Assembly (NCBI GenBank): GCA_013076295.1
Contig: RQOL01000828.1
Location: 3,903,219 to 3,967,218, forward strand
Reading direction: 5' to 3'
Length of the DNA stretch: 64,000 nt
DNA from: Sanderia malayensis
Lineage: Eukaryota; Cnidaria; Scyphozoa; Semaeostomeae; Pelagiidae
Shown: positions 50,094-61,900 of the stretch, piece by piece
Position numbering within the stretch: position 1 is the stretch's first letter
How the letters are laid out: the number at the start of each line of letters is the position of its first letter
Position numbers and translations under genes: made by a program
Notes under the pieces: model-generated
The model's database searches: none
The model's input: the letters and a program-made list of their open reading frames with translations, nothing else
What the model was told of the DNA's origin: nothing

Positions 50094-50767
50094 GTTGCTG
50101 AAATTGAGTGAAAATGCGCAGTCAATATTTCAATGAAAACATTACTGAATCACAACACAACCATTTAAAATTAGTCCTCCTTCCATGATTCTACCAAGCT
50201 TTGATTTCCTGCTAATTTAAAAGCTGTATTTTCATAAGTTTCAATATTATTAAATCAAATTTATCGGTCTCTCTGAGTTTTATGCATCTACCTAAGTTTG
50301 TTTTCCTTGCTGCCTCGATGAAATCAAATTCCAAAATTTCCTCACAGAATCACAATTGCACCGCAGAAATAAAAATTTCTCAATCAGATCAACAGATAAT
50401 CTATTCAATTTGCCGTGAAAAGCCCCAAGACAATAAACGCATGCTACTTTTACTCATTACTCGCTTTTTATCAATTTTATCCTTTCTTCATTATTAATTA
50501 TTTATGCAGGGCACCTTGATGTTTTCATTACAATTAACGCAGGTTGATGTAGAGTATTCTCGTATCTTTGTTTAGCGCTCGTTGTCTTTATCGCCTTTTG
50601 CAAACGAACAGGTCTTTGCGAATATTAATATAAAACCATCAATGTTTCAAATGCTTTGCCAGATCGCCTTTGCTACATCGATGACCATGACTCTACTAAT
50701 AAACTCCATCGAGGAAGGGAATGAGGGTTGCTTACAAAATTTGCAAACTTTTTAAGACTTTTGTCGA

Positions 50768-51191
50768 CAAACAACCCGCGTATAAGAACCGATGGATTAA
50801 GAATCTTCAGGTTGATATTTCTGCTCAAAACAATAGAAGAAACAATTACCTTTGTTTCTTAGCAATAGGTTTATGCGAAACTTGCTAATTCTTATACAGT
50901 CAAGTCTGCAAACTCGTGTAATTCGAACTCTATCTAATTCGAACAAATTCTTTGCCCCTTCAAGGGTCACTATAGACTCACTACATTGCGCACAGAAGCC
51001 CATACGTCCCTCAACCAAGCGAGCCAGAGCGAGTGAGGCACAGGGACGCAATGTAGTGAATCTAGGACCACTAATGAATCAATTCTTATAAAACAACCCT
51101 CTATAATTCAAACTCTTTTTAATTCGGACATTTTCACGCTTCCCAGGGCTGCTCGAATTAGACAGAGTTGACTATATGCGGGTTTTTACTG
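50768..51191. repeat. CAGTAAAA-family MITE split by a second MITE
   Basis: The left half has ACCCGCGTATAAGAACC, GGATTAAGAATCTTCAGG and the CAATAGAAG block; the right end resumes with TATATGCGGGTTTTTACTG followed by TA at 51192. The element at 50897-51173 sits between, just inside the right terminal repeat. Confidence 0.75.
50897..51173. repeat. Nested MITE of the CAGTCAA family
   Basis: Left end TA-CAGTCAAGTCTG and right end CTCGAATTAGACAGAGTTGA are inverted repeats of the family seen at 8397 and 25536. The left TA duplication is clear; the last base of the right end is mutated. The middle holds a second palindromic unit around CACTATAGACTCACTACATT and its inverse near 51048. Confidence 0.72.
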
Positions 51192-51361
51192 TATTGCACG
51201 TAATTGTTTTCGCCAGCGCAGCGCTCCTTGCCTGGTTTTTCATAATAAATTCTTTCGACAGGTGTGACATGCTTAAAGAGTGGTGCATCATAGAGATGGA
51301 AGCTTTTGTTTTGAAATGTGTAAAAAAGTAAAGATCCAAAAATACTTTAATAACGAAGTTA

Positions 51362-51947
51362 GGGGCCGTTCAATAATTACGTCACGCTAGGGGGTGGGTG
51401 GTTCTTCAGGTTTTTCGTAACGCAGCGTGACGGTAAAAGAGGGGGGTGGGTAGTACTAATTTCAAGTCTCTGGCGTCACGGTATAAAAAAATTTGAAATA
51501 AAGTTTTATTTAGATTTGGCAATAAAGACGTTTTTTCCGTTTTTATGTCATGTAAAAAGTGCTTTATTGAAAATGATTCAAAACATTCGGATTTCGATTT
51601 CAAATGTTTCAGAACATTCGAGTTTCGAATTCAAATGTTTCAAAAACATAAGTTTCGAATTACAGTAGCTAATTTGGATGTCGAAAATACTTTTTCGTTT
51701 TGTTTTGCTTTGAACATTTGAATGTCGTGCAGTTTTCGGCAGTGAAAAATGACGACTCCAGATTCTCCAGATGAGCTCGGCCAAAAGATTTCGCAGCTGC
51801 ATCAAGAGTTCGTTACAACATATAAGTTCGTTACCCCCGTCCTTAATGATATGGATCCAATCTGGACAAGTGATTGGTTAACTTTTATCTAAACCGAAGA
51901 AGCAATAAAAACCCAAATTTAGCGTGACGTAATTATTGAACAGCCCC
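51362..51947. repeat. PIF/Harbinger-like MITE, 586 bp
   Basis: 28-bp terminal inverted repeats GGGGCCGTTCAATAATTACG... and ...CGTAATTATTGAACAGCCCC differ at one position. Each side carries a TTA duplication (51359-51361 and 51948-51950). Three-base TWA duplications are the Harbinger signature. The interior has no transposase; near 51590-51670 GAATTCAAATGTTTC-type repeats are found. Confidence 0.9.
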
Positions 51948-51950
51948 TTA

Positions 51951-53466
51951 TAAAGCTGTGAAAATACATCTAGCAAGACAAAAATTCATCCAAACCTGTG
52001 ATTCAAAAAGATTGATCTGAGTGAACAAAAGAATCTATTTAGCATAAAGTGGAAGCTCACCTTGAGGCTGAATCTGAGGATAATTGAATTTCACTCTCAC
52101 AGCAAATCAAATCATTTAAACTTAGTGAGTCTGAGACTGAAATGAATGCAGTATGATAAGATCACTTTAATTCTTGTCTTGATTAGAACAGACTTCATCC
52201 AGCGTGACTCTCCATGTTCAATCAACTATCTATGGAATTCCACACAATGAATAGATATTCGCAAAAAGTTTGCTTTTTTCATTTGATCAAAGAAAAAATT
52301 TGAAATGCGGTGGAAACTACAGGTGGACTGAGAAAATTTGAATAGAAAAACTAATTAGCACATCTTCTGTGGTACCTGAGATATTTAATCAACACAGAAC
52401 GATTAAACATAATCAAACATCTTTAAACTATCTTCACTTTGTGATGACAATAGAGCTTGCTTTAGTATGCCAGCATTCGCAAACAACTTTGATAGATGTT
52501 ATGTTGTATTGTGTGTATAATCGCTGCCTTTTCAGCATTAGAATGCACAAATAGATAGATTCTCTTCAGTAAACAAATCAGTGACACAGTGTAATAATGT
52601 TCACAACGAAACTGCAATCATATCATCGAGCATCGATTATACAAGACAACAACCAACATTTCTTATTCGACACTCACACTTGGAAATTGAAAGAATTGTG
52701 AAGATAAGTCTATAAATTGTAGTCATTATTGTTTTGCTCCTTTGTGGTTTGATTTGATTTGATTTGAGCACTCTTGTTTGATTCAAAAGTACAGATAAAG
52801 CACCCTGATCTTCCAAGACAAACGAATTTCATTGAAATGTGCATGATCCTGGCAGCATTATAATGCTTATTCTCCCTATGGGTCGTCGTTCTTGAATCTC
52901 TATAGAAATTCACAGAACGCTTCATTTTCCAACACATAACAAGATTCACCCGCTTTGGTTATCATCTTGCGAATCCTCTTACGAAGGTAAGCAGGATTTC
53001 ACTGATCTTATCAATAGAATCCAACTAATTCCTTTTGTCCTCATGTTACTTGAAGGCGTCTGTTGTATTTTAAATGCTTGGTATTTGAGTTTGGATCTAC
53101 GACGAGTGGGTAAATCTCTAATAAGCCACTTTGGTCGGTATTTTTGCTGCTAATTGTTTTAATTCTTCTGTTTTTGTCTTCACAGACTTGTATGCGAGGA
53201 ATGAATGCTGCAACATGTCACTTGAAGAATTGATATTTTGAATGAGATCACACACAAATTCAAAGCATTATTCACACAAATAAAGATACCGTATTGATGC
53301 AGTTTCGTTGGTAAAGGCATTATCAAAAAACGTGGATATTTATTGTTTTCATTTCACGCTACCGTTGCTCGAAAAGTTTTTTCGAAGTTGCTGAATTCGC
53401 TGAGAATATCAACACGAACATTCATGCTTTCATCTTGACGAAGGTTGGGGAAGCTACATTTACATC
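51951..53466. other. Intergenic, upstream of receptor copy B
   Basis: AT-rich with no domain-bearing frame. Together with 50094-50767 it separates the two divergently transcribed receptors and should hold the promoter of copy B. A short TTTGATTTGATTTGA run lies at 52748. Confidence 0.4.
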
Positions 53467-56400
53467 ATGAAAATCGTGCGCAATCTTATCAATACCTTCA
53501 TCTTAATAACCTTGTATTTATTCGATTCGTTTCTTCATGCTGCTGACTACAAGGTAACATCGTTCCTTGAGCGCGATGCTTTTGTCAACAACAGCAGTTT
53601 TCCGTACGACAATCTCTTCTCCGCGAAGAATATCACAATTCAGAATAAATACGTTTTTTTACGAGAAACAGACTCTCTTGCAGTCATCTGGGATCGAGTT
53701 AAACACGTCAATGACAATAACAAGAGGAATTCAAGTGAAAAATTTGATTTGTTTTCATCATTCGTGTCAAAAACAACTTCTGGTATCATCAAAAATTCTT
53801 TGTCGTTAAATAAGATGTTTTTTGCTATGCAAAAAGATGGCTGCTTGAAAGTAAGTTGTTTTGTTGCAGTCCTTTCCTATGCAAGTAGAACATCATCAGA
53901 TAACTTTAGTTTTTTTTATCTAAGAATTAAAATAGCAATGTATTAAAATTCTTATATCTTAGTTGCGTTTGTAACTATAACGGTTGATGCAAAAAAATAA
54001 TTTCAAATAAAGAATTACGTAATTGATTTGAACAAATCATTTACGTAACTGTTTATTTGAAATATTTTTTTGTATTGAAATTCTTACTTGAGAGCTAGCT
54101 TGCTTGGCAACTTTCCTAATTCATTTGCATGATCACAGGATAAATGTTAAATTATTCAACCATATAAGTTCTTATAGATAATTATTGCAAAAGATCTTCA
54201 TTTTTTATTTAGAGATCCGTGAACTGAAATCTACATATTACTCATATTTGTATACAATTTCACTAAACCTAAGCCATTTTTTTCGCAGAAATCAGAAGAC
54301 ATAAACTCATTGATGCTACGTTGTGGAAAATCAAAGATGGTCTACATAGAACTGATCAAATCATTAATGAAAAATCTACTGTTATCACCAGTTGCGATAG
54401 TCTCTGATGATGACGAATGCACTTTGCCACTATCAAGGACCTTATCTAGCGAGCTACAGAAGATCATTCAACTCAACAACCCATATTACAGCAAAGATGA
54501 CGCTTCGAATATCTACAATTATTATGTTAAATCCAGTGCTAATGTTCAAGAGATAAGAGATGTTGTCGTCAGCATTAAAATAGAAGCCGTCTCATTTGTT
54601 ATTTTACTTTGCAAAGATGGATTGTCCGAGTTGATGTTGAATCTCGCTGCTAATTTCTCAACTTTGAGATTCAAAACAGTTTGGTTGATGATCGAAACGA
54701 AGGCAGAAATCCACGACAGCATTGCGCCCTCTCAGCTGATCGTAGTCAAGTTTGACGATGCCCCGCAGGCCAAGCTGGAGAATTCGTTTCTTGCCGAGAA
54801 GCGTTTTATAGAAGCATTGAATCTGATGCTGGTTGCACGTGATGCGAAAAACAGGGGCATCATTTCATACACGTGAGTTGCTCTGTTAATTATATTAATT
54901 ATGTTAATTATGCGAGTCACTCTTTGTTAGTTATGCATCATCGTTTAATTACGCATTACATGATGTATCCATGACATAGAGATCGTATAAAAGATTATAG
55001 CCAGAAATATTTTATAATTTATCTTTATGATTCATATACACGCCTGTATGCAATGCAATTGTACAATGCTGTCATATATTGCAAATAAAACTACATTATG
55101 CTGTAGTGTTAATAAAACTGCATTATATTATGCTTCATGCTCCAACTCTCTTACATCATAGAGACTTCAAATCCCTGAACACTTTCGCAGAGAAGCAATT
55201 ACAGGCAAGAAACTGCGACAAATATCACAGCGCCAAAACTGCATTGGTGTCGCTCAGAAAGTCGAAATTCAACTGGCGTCCATTGTATAGATTCACCGAT
55301 CAGAGCAATTTAATTCTGATATCAAATGACGCTGAGTTTACACGGGTATCAAGGTCGAAACTTCACGGCGTTACTTTGAGAATTGTTGTAGCCGTGGAGC
55401 ACCCTTTTATCATGACATTAGATCGACTTTACAACAAGGCCGAGGAAAGCTGTAACAATGGCTTCCGATGCAAAGAACCACTTGCTGATGGTGGCTGGAA
55501 AGAAACGTGCTGCATTGGATACTTGATGGACGTGCTGAAAAAACTTCAAACCGATCTCTGGTTTCAACCTGATTTGTATATAGTTCAGGATGGGTTTTAT
55601 GGGGCATATAGTAACGGCAGTTGGAATGGTATGGTGGGTGATTTGATCAGAAATAAAGCCGATGTTTCGATCGCCACTTTGACGAACACCAAAGGACGAT
55701 CTGAGGTTGTTGACTTCAGTGAGCCGTATCGGGAGGTATCGTTGGCTGTCTTGATGCTGAGCAATCATAAAGAGACATTACCGTTTATCAATTTCGCTTT
55801 TCTCAATCAGATATCCGAGGAGCTGCTCTGGGCGCTCCTAGGTGTTTGCATTGTCGGTATTATCCTTGTGTTTCTGCTTGAAAACCTGTCGAGAAATCTT
55901 TCCCGACGACCTGCCGCTGCGAAGGAGATGAATGCGAAGAGAGGTCTCCGTCACTACCCGTTGAGAGAGTGCTTTACGTATTTCTCCGGCCTGACCTTTC
56001 AAAGGGACCTGGGTGGGCGCAATCCGAAGCAGCTCGCCACAAGAATCACAGCCATCACCTTTGCTTTTGGCATGGTTGTCGTCATGACTACGTATACGGC
56101 CATTCTCACTGCGTCGAAAGTCACGAGTGCTGAGTCAGATCCTTTTCTCGGATTTTCAGATCATAGGGTAATGACAAGAAATCACTTATTTTTATTTACA
56201 CTCCAAACTCTATCATATTCGCTAAATCCCTATATCAGATTATTATTCAAAATTATGTACAAGCGGTATTTCTCCCACTAGGCGCCCCGGAACGCTTATT
56301 ATCCCAGCATTTTTTAACGAGGCGCTTACTTGAAGGGAGTGCTTATTCAAGAAAGGTTGCTTATTGCAACTTTAACAAAGGGAAAGCAGACACACTTGGA

Positions 56401-57755
56401 ATTAAACACAATTTTTATTTTTAACCAAAAACATGTAATTTCAACTTAGTACTTGAGAGGGGGTGCTTATTCGGGGGCGGCGCTTATTTAAGGAAATACC
56501 GTGAAGTTTATACTTCCTTGATGCTCCTTGTATTAGACTGGACAATGTACCATGCCCTATTCACATTGATATTTCAATATTTTCGTCTTTTTGTAGATGA
56601 CTCATCCCACTACGTCCTTCAAATTCGGCTGCCTTGCAAACTCGAGTACATCTGAGTACTTCAATACAGCCGACCCTACCTTCAGGAGCATTTATCTTTT
56701 TATGAAGAAATACAACTTGCCATCCACGAATGAAGGCATCAAGCAATTAAAAAGCAAGTGAGTGGTGTTTGGAATCAACTTTACCAAGGGCACTCCATTC
56801 AATTTTTCCAAAATGATACCAACTATTGTCAAGATTCGTCTCTCGTTTTGTCGAAGAGCGGGTCGGGGGAGGGGGGGGGGGGGGGTGACTGTACAGATTT
56901 TGGATTCTTCAATCACCTGGTGGATACGACAATAGTACTTCGCACTGAAGCATTTTTTATGTTTATTTCTTTATTATGTTGGTAGAAAACTCTTATCAGG
57001 GTTGGAGAGACGAATTTTTCTTAATGTGATTCAAGGACACTGGTATGGCCCATTGAGCATGCCTTATAAAAGGTTTCTACGAATGATTGCCAGTAATCTA
57101 GATGACCATGACAAGGATAGGGAGCAACAATTGTCATCAAACCGGCACTTGGGGGAATCATAGACCAACTGATGGGGCATGCTGGGGAGTTGTTCCACTA
57201 GCTTTGCATGTTAAAAGATCCCTTTGATCTATGCTACATGATACTATTTGTTTCTGTTGCAGACAACTTCAAGCGTGGATAACTGAAGATGCTTTGGCCA
57301 ATTACAACGCTGCAAAGCAACGAGATTGTGGACTAAACGTAATCAAAACAGATAAAGGCAAATCGAGTTGGGCATTTGCTTTTCAAAAAGGCTGGTCGTG
57401 GAGCTATCTTATCTCGCAAAAGATTCTCGAGTACAGAGAAAGCGGTTTATTCACTGATTTGAATTCACGATGGATTACGTCTTCGTGTAACATTGCTTCG
57501 GATGGTGCAAGCTCACACAGTCTTCATTTTGAACATTTTGGCGGACTTATTTGCGTACTGGTGGGCTCCTTTATCCTTGCTCTACTCATACTCTTGTTGG
57601 AGAATGTCTGCAATAGATATCGAAAACGAATATCCCATCCAGGTCGAGATTCAATCATGGTTTGGAGGATGAATCAAAGAAAACAGCGAGAGAACAACAT
57701 CAAAGTTTTATCTGTCAGAGATCGTAATACTTGCGACATGACCAATGAGAACTAG
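53467..57755 (+). CDS. Ionotropic glutamate receptor subunit, divergent (copy B)
   Basis: Five exons (53467-53850, 54289-54872, 55162-56167, 56597-56757, 57263-57755) give 2628 nt, 875 aa, nearly the length of copy A (873). A signal peptide (MKIVRNLINTFILITLYLFD) precedes an amino-terminal domain of about 300 residues. LBD S1: LWFQPDLYIVQDGFYGAYSN, GMVGDLIRNKADVSIATLTN and GRSEVVDFSEPYREV, with the ligand-carboxyl Arg and the DFSEP motif, more canonical than copy A. M1 is LLWALLGVCIVGIILVFLLE; the pore loop FTYFSGLTFQRDLGG is identical to copy A; M3 ends MVVVMTTYTAILTAS. S2 and M4 (GGLICVLVGSFILALLILLL) are in exons 4-5. The cytoplasmic tail is basic. Copy B has one more intron than A, in the amino-terminal region; the last two introns match. 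A and B are a tandem-inverted duplication. Confidence 0.93.
56263..56504. repeat. Palindrome-ended MITE in intron 3 of receptor copy B
   Basis: Begins CGGTATTTCT and ends GGAAATACCG. Inner words GGCGCCCCGGAACGCTTATT and GGGGCGGCGCTTATTTAAGG are inverted relatives. A further run of about 16 G lies at 56868-56884 in the next intron. Confidence 0.55.
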
Positions 57756-58934
57756 TTGATAGTTCTGTGAAGATGAAACAATATTTCGTTTAATTCTGTT
57801 CTTTATACTCTATGTAAATTACTAGGTCGTCATAGTTCAGCTAAGAGAAATACATGATATTCAATATGAAGTAGGAATTAGAAAAGTTAATTAAAGGCCC
57901 ATTCAAAAGTACTAAATTCAAGATATTTATGGCTGATTTGCACATAATATTTTCAGAAAGCTGGGAGTTTTGTTTTCTTTATTGTTTCGCTTATGTTATA
58001 TTTTTTAGTCAACAAGAGTTTTATTATTGTAGTAGTTAAATTAGTAAAATTAAAAACTCTTCTGTTCCATTCCTGAATGTAACGGTTTCTGGAAGATCTG
58101 TAAAGCAATAAATAATTATGAAATAATTAATATTTATATGTCTATTCATCTGGTTCTATTCTGTGCATTCCCTCACTCTAGAGGAATTGCGTGGAAAATA
58201 TGCGTGATTTACAAAAGAAACATAACATATATAAAGAAAATGTTTGTGAAATTTAAAAAGGCAGAGTGCTTTAGCACTTGGGTCGCATTCAGATTTGGAA
58301 ATGCTGCCTCGCAGCAATCCACTTATGCCTCGAAGCCCCCTTGCAACAGCAACAACAACAACTCTTGGCCTTAGGCCTAAAGGCCTAAAGTATAAAATAT
58401 TTCTGTTTTTCAATCTTTTTTATTGCATGCATTGTTTATAGCGGCATTAAATTTAGTCTCCGATTAATGTGAGAGCAAATGATGATAAAATCGTTTGTTT
58501 TATTAAAGAAATTGAAGGTTTGTATGCTCCAGACAGAAAATACCTGGTTGTGTTGTGTTGTGGCTTCAATCAAACTCAAATTTAAGAAAATTATTTTACT
58601 GAGAAGGTATGGTCATGTTATGCTGCGTATCATGTAACATTTGTTTTATAACTATCGGTTTTACAATTCTATATTGTTGCAAACGACAAAAGACAACTTG
58701 ATACTTAAAAAAGAAAAGTCCATTCCTATTCCTGATTAGATAATGAAATCTTTTATTTTATCAAATCAATGGCCTGACTGGGGCCCTTCCCTGCTCTAAG
58801 CACGTGGCATTTTGTTAGCTCAGACATTCCAACTAGCAACTGGAGGAACTTGTCAGCTAGATTTCTTGAGTTACTGATGGATCTGTGAGGCAAATTTCTT
58901 TATCTTTCAAGGTCCAAAGTCCAAAACGGACACT
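57756..58934. other. Intergenic between receptor copy B and the AMBRA1-like gene
   Basis: AT-rich. An AATAAA at about 58109 fits the receptor 3' end. A CAACAGCAACAACAACA run and a nested GGCCTTAGGCCTAAAGGCCT palindrome lie near 58345-58390. No gene seen. Confidence 0.4.
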
Positions 58935-61900
58935 ATGCGCAACAGCAACAATAACATTGTTTACGTCATCGAAGGGTTACGTGTTGGTAAAAACTTCAAA
59001 AGACTTTTGCAAAAATTTGTCGAATACAAAGTAGCTACAAGTTGCCATCGTGATATTGTAAGTAACTGGATTTTTATGTCTTCAAGTTTGGAAATAAAAA
59101 CATACAAACATATAACAAACAATATAGGTAGCAAACATATCATAGCCTTGGTATTGTGAACAGAGCATCTTCATCTTGTTATCCAGAAAACAAAACATCT
59201 TCATTATGATTTTTTTTATTTTTAATACGCTTCTGCTATTAAAGTTGTCCCCTTTTTGTTAAATGACGTTCCACTCTCATAATTTTCTTTCAGTTTTGTT
59301 GAATTTTAATAGCATGAATAGAAGTTGATTGATTGAATATTTTTATTTTATTTTTCAGTTGCTAAATCCCAACGATCCAGACGCAAGGACCACTTTTTCC
59401 TTTAGTTTCAGTCCAGATGGGTATTGCTTTATTTCCATTTCACTTATTTTTTCATTTTTTTTTCATAGTGCTTTCCAATTCACTCTTGAAATGGGCTCCT
59501 TTCAGCAAAATAGATATCACTATGATGAGCATCAAATTTTGAGCTTTAGAGGCCCAAGAGCTGGCCACCCTGTGCTGTCATATAGTTCAGTTGTATGAGG
59601 AGGCACAAGAGCTGGCCGCCCTGTGCTTTCACAGTTCAATTGTATCACCTTCCAACTGCTAGTCTTAGACTTGCAAGCCTTGATTAGACATGTGAGTCAC
59701 TGATTGTGTGAGCTTGAATCACGATGTAAGTTTCGACTAATCCTGAAGTTTTTCCATTTCCAGATCAAAGGTCGCATCATCACATGGCGATCACCATGTT
59801 AAAGTTTTCGATTTAGGAACAGAAAAACGAGTGAATATATTGAAAGGTCATCCACGCACAGCCTGGTCTTTGGCCTTTCATCCGTATCACAACAATATTC
59901 TTGCAACTGGCTGCTTGGCAGGACAAATCAGGGTCTGGGATCTGCGCGTAAGTTTCTGCGTCGATGCGCATTAAAAACTCTTGCTGTTCGCCGAACGCGC
60001 TCTGCTTAGCTAATGGGATCAAAATCTGAATAATGTCAGAGATTTCCTGGAATTTAGCAGCATGAATATGGTAAAAACCGGCATAGAAGAACCAATGGGT
60101 TAAGAACCTCCAAATCGATATTTCTACTCAAAACAGTAAAATAAACAATTTTCTTATTGTGTCTAAGCAATGGCTTCATGCAATATTTGCAGGCCCTTGT
60201 ATTGGGCTTTTCACTGTAATAGATTAGAGACGCCTGAATGAAATTTCGGTTTTATATTTGAGTCAGCGACAACGAGCGCTCTGCCACGTGTTTCATATTT
60301 CTATTGTCCTCAAAGCACAATGATTGGATAGCGAACGAAATGTAGAAATATGATTGGACATTCGAAGCATCACTTAGATATTACTTTGCGATCATCCTTC
60401 TGCAACTCTTCTCACACACTGACCTTTTGACCTCATTTTCAGAATGAGACCTGTCAACTGCATGAAATTACCGATGGTAAAGTAGTGGCGTCCTTGGCAT
60501 TTCATCCGACTGATGACGACATACTTGTTGCTGCATCTGCATGCAATATATTCATGTTGGATTGGAGAAATGGCAGCCTTCTCTGTAGCTTCCACTCTTC
60601 AGAAAGAAAAATTAGGTATTCACTAGTTTTGTTTTTACTCATTTGATTGATCAATAGTCACTAAAATAGACCATAATATAGCACTGTTACAGCTACAGCA
60701 CTGTTGTAAAATGTAAAATGAGAAATAATGGTGATATACCGAAAGGTTGCTTTCACGGCAGATAATACCCCAAGAGGCCTGTTACATCTTCACAATTTTT
60801 TATTAAATGATTGATTTTAAAACATGGGTTGTAATGATGTTTTTTAGATCCCTGAAGTTTGACCCGCTCGGAACTTGGATGATAATTGCTGTGGAAAATT
60901 CGTTTCAATCCAGAAATATTTTGGAGACAACCGACCGGGGCATGGTGTTTCGTTCAGCAGACTTGCTACCAGTGGAAGGTGACAGGTTCCATACATTCAG
61001 ATTGCATTTTTGCGATCTGAATAGCCAAGCAGAGCCACTGGATCTGACAGAACGTAAGCTTAGCTTTCTTATTAAATCTGTTCGATTATCAAATACTGTA
61101 AAAGCATTTCAATCATCAAATATCTGAGTTATGAAATACCGTAAAAGCTTTATTAAGCCCCCCAGGGAGGCTTTTTTAATTGCTCGGGTTTGGGAGGGGT
61201 TTATTAGAGAGGCTTAATAACATTCTCGAATAAAATTTAAAAAAATGTTTTGAAACAGCAGCAAAGTAAATTCTATCAGCCTTGGTGGATTCAACTTAGC
61301 CAATCACGGTTTCGTCATGGTTTTTTATTTCAAAGTGTAGGGGGGTATAATAGAGAGAGGGCTTAATAGAGCCTTTAAGGTAAGTTCTTGTCATCTCCTA
61401 ACATCTGTCAAATCTCATAATGCCACATTGCTTTGCTGTGCCCTTGGCTCGTTGGACAACGGATTTTATTTTTGTTTTTTGTGACTGAAATGATGTGATT
61501 TTACAATTACAGGATCAAAAAATATGCTCATTCCCTGGTGTAGTATTTACAATGACGCTAGCTTCGATATATCTCAAGACGCCTCACTGTTAGCAATGCA
61601 TCTGCTCGTGACAACGGCTGGAGCAAGCAAGATATGTGTATTTTCGTTACTTAAACAGACATTTGGTTTATGCATTTTTGAGCAAACTATCGGTAATTCT
61701 GTTTGGTTCCACTTCAGTTCTAGTGTTATAATTATTATGGGCCTAGACATGGATTTCATTTCTAGTTTTTTGGAGAAGAATTCTGCTCTATATCGAGCCT
61801 CAAAGTTTTCGATTTTTATTTTTAAATTTATATTGTGTTGTGGCCATTGCGAGCCCTGGTATATTTACAGACTTACAAAGAAGTGTGTGTTTCCTCTACA

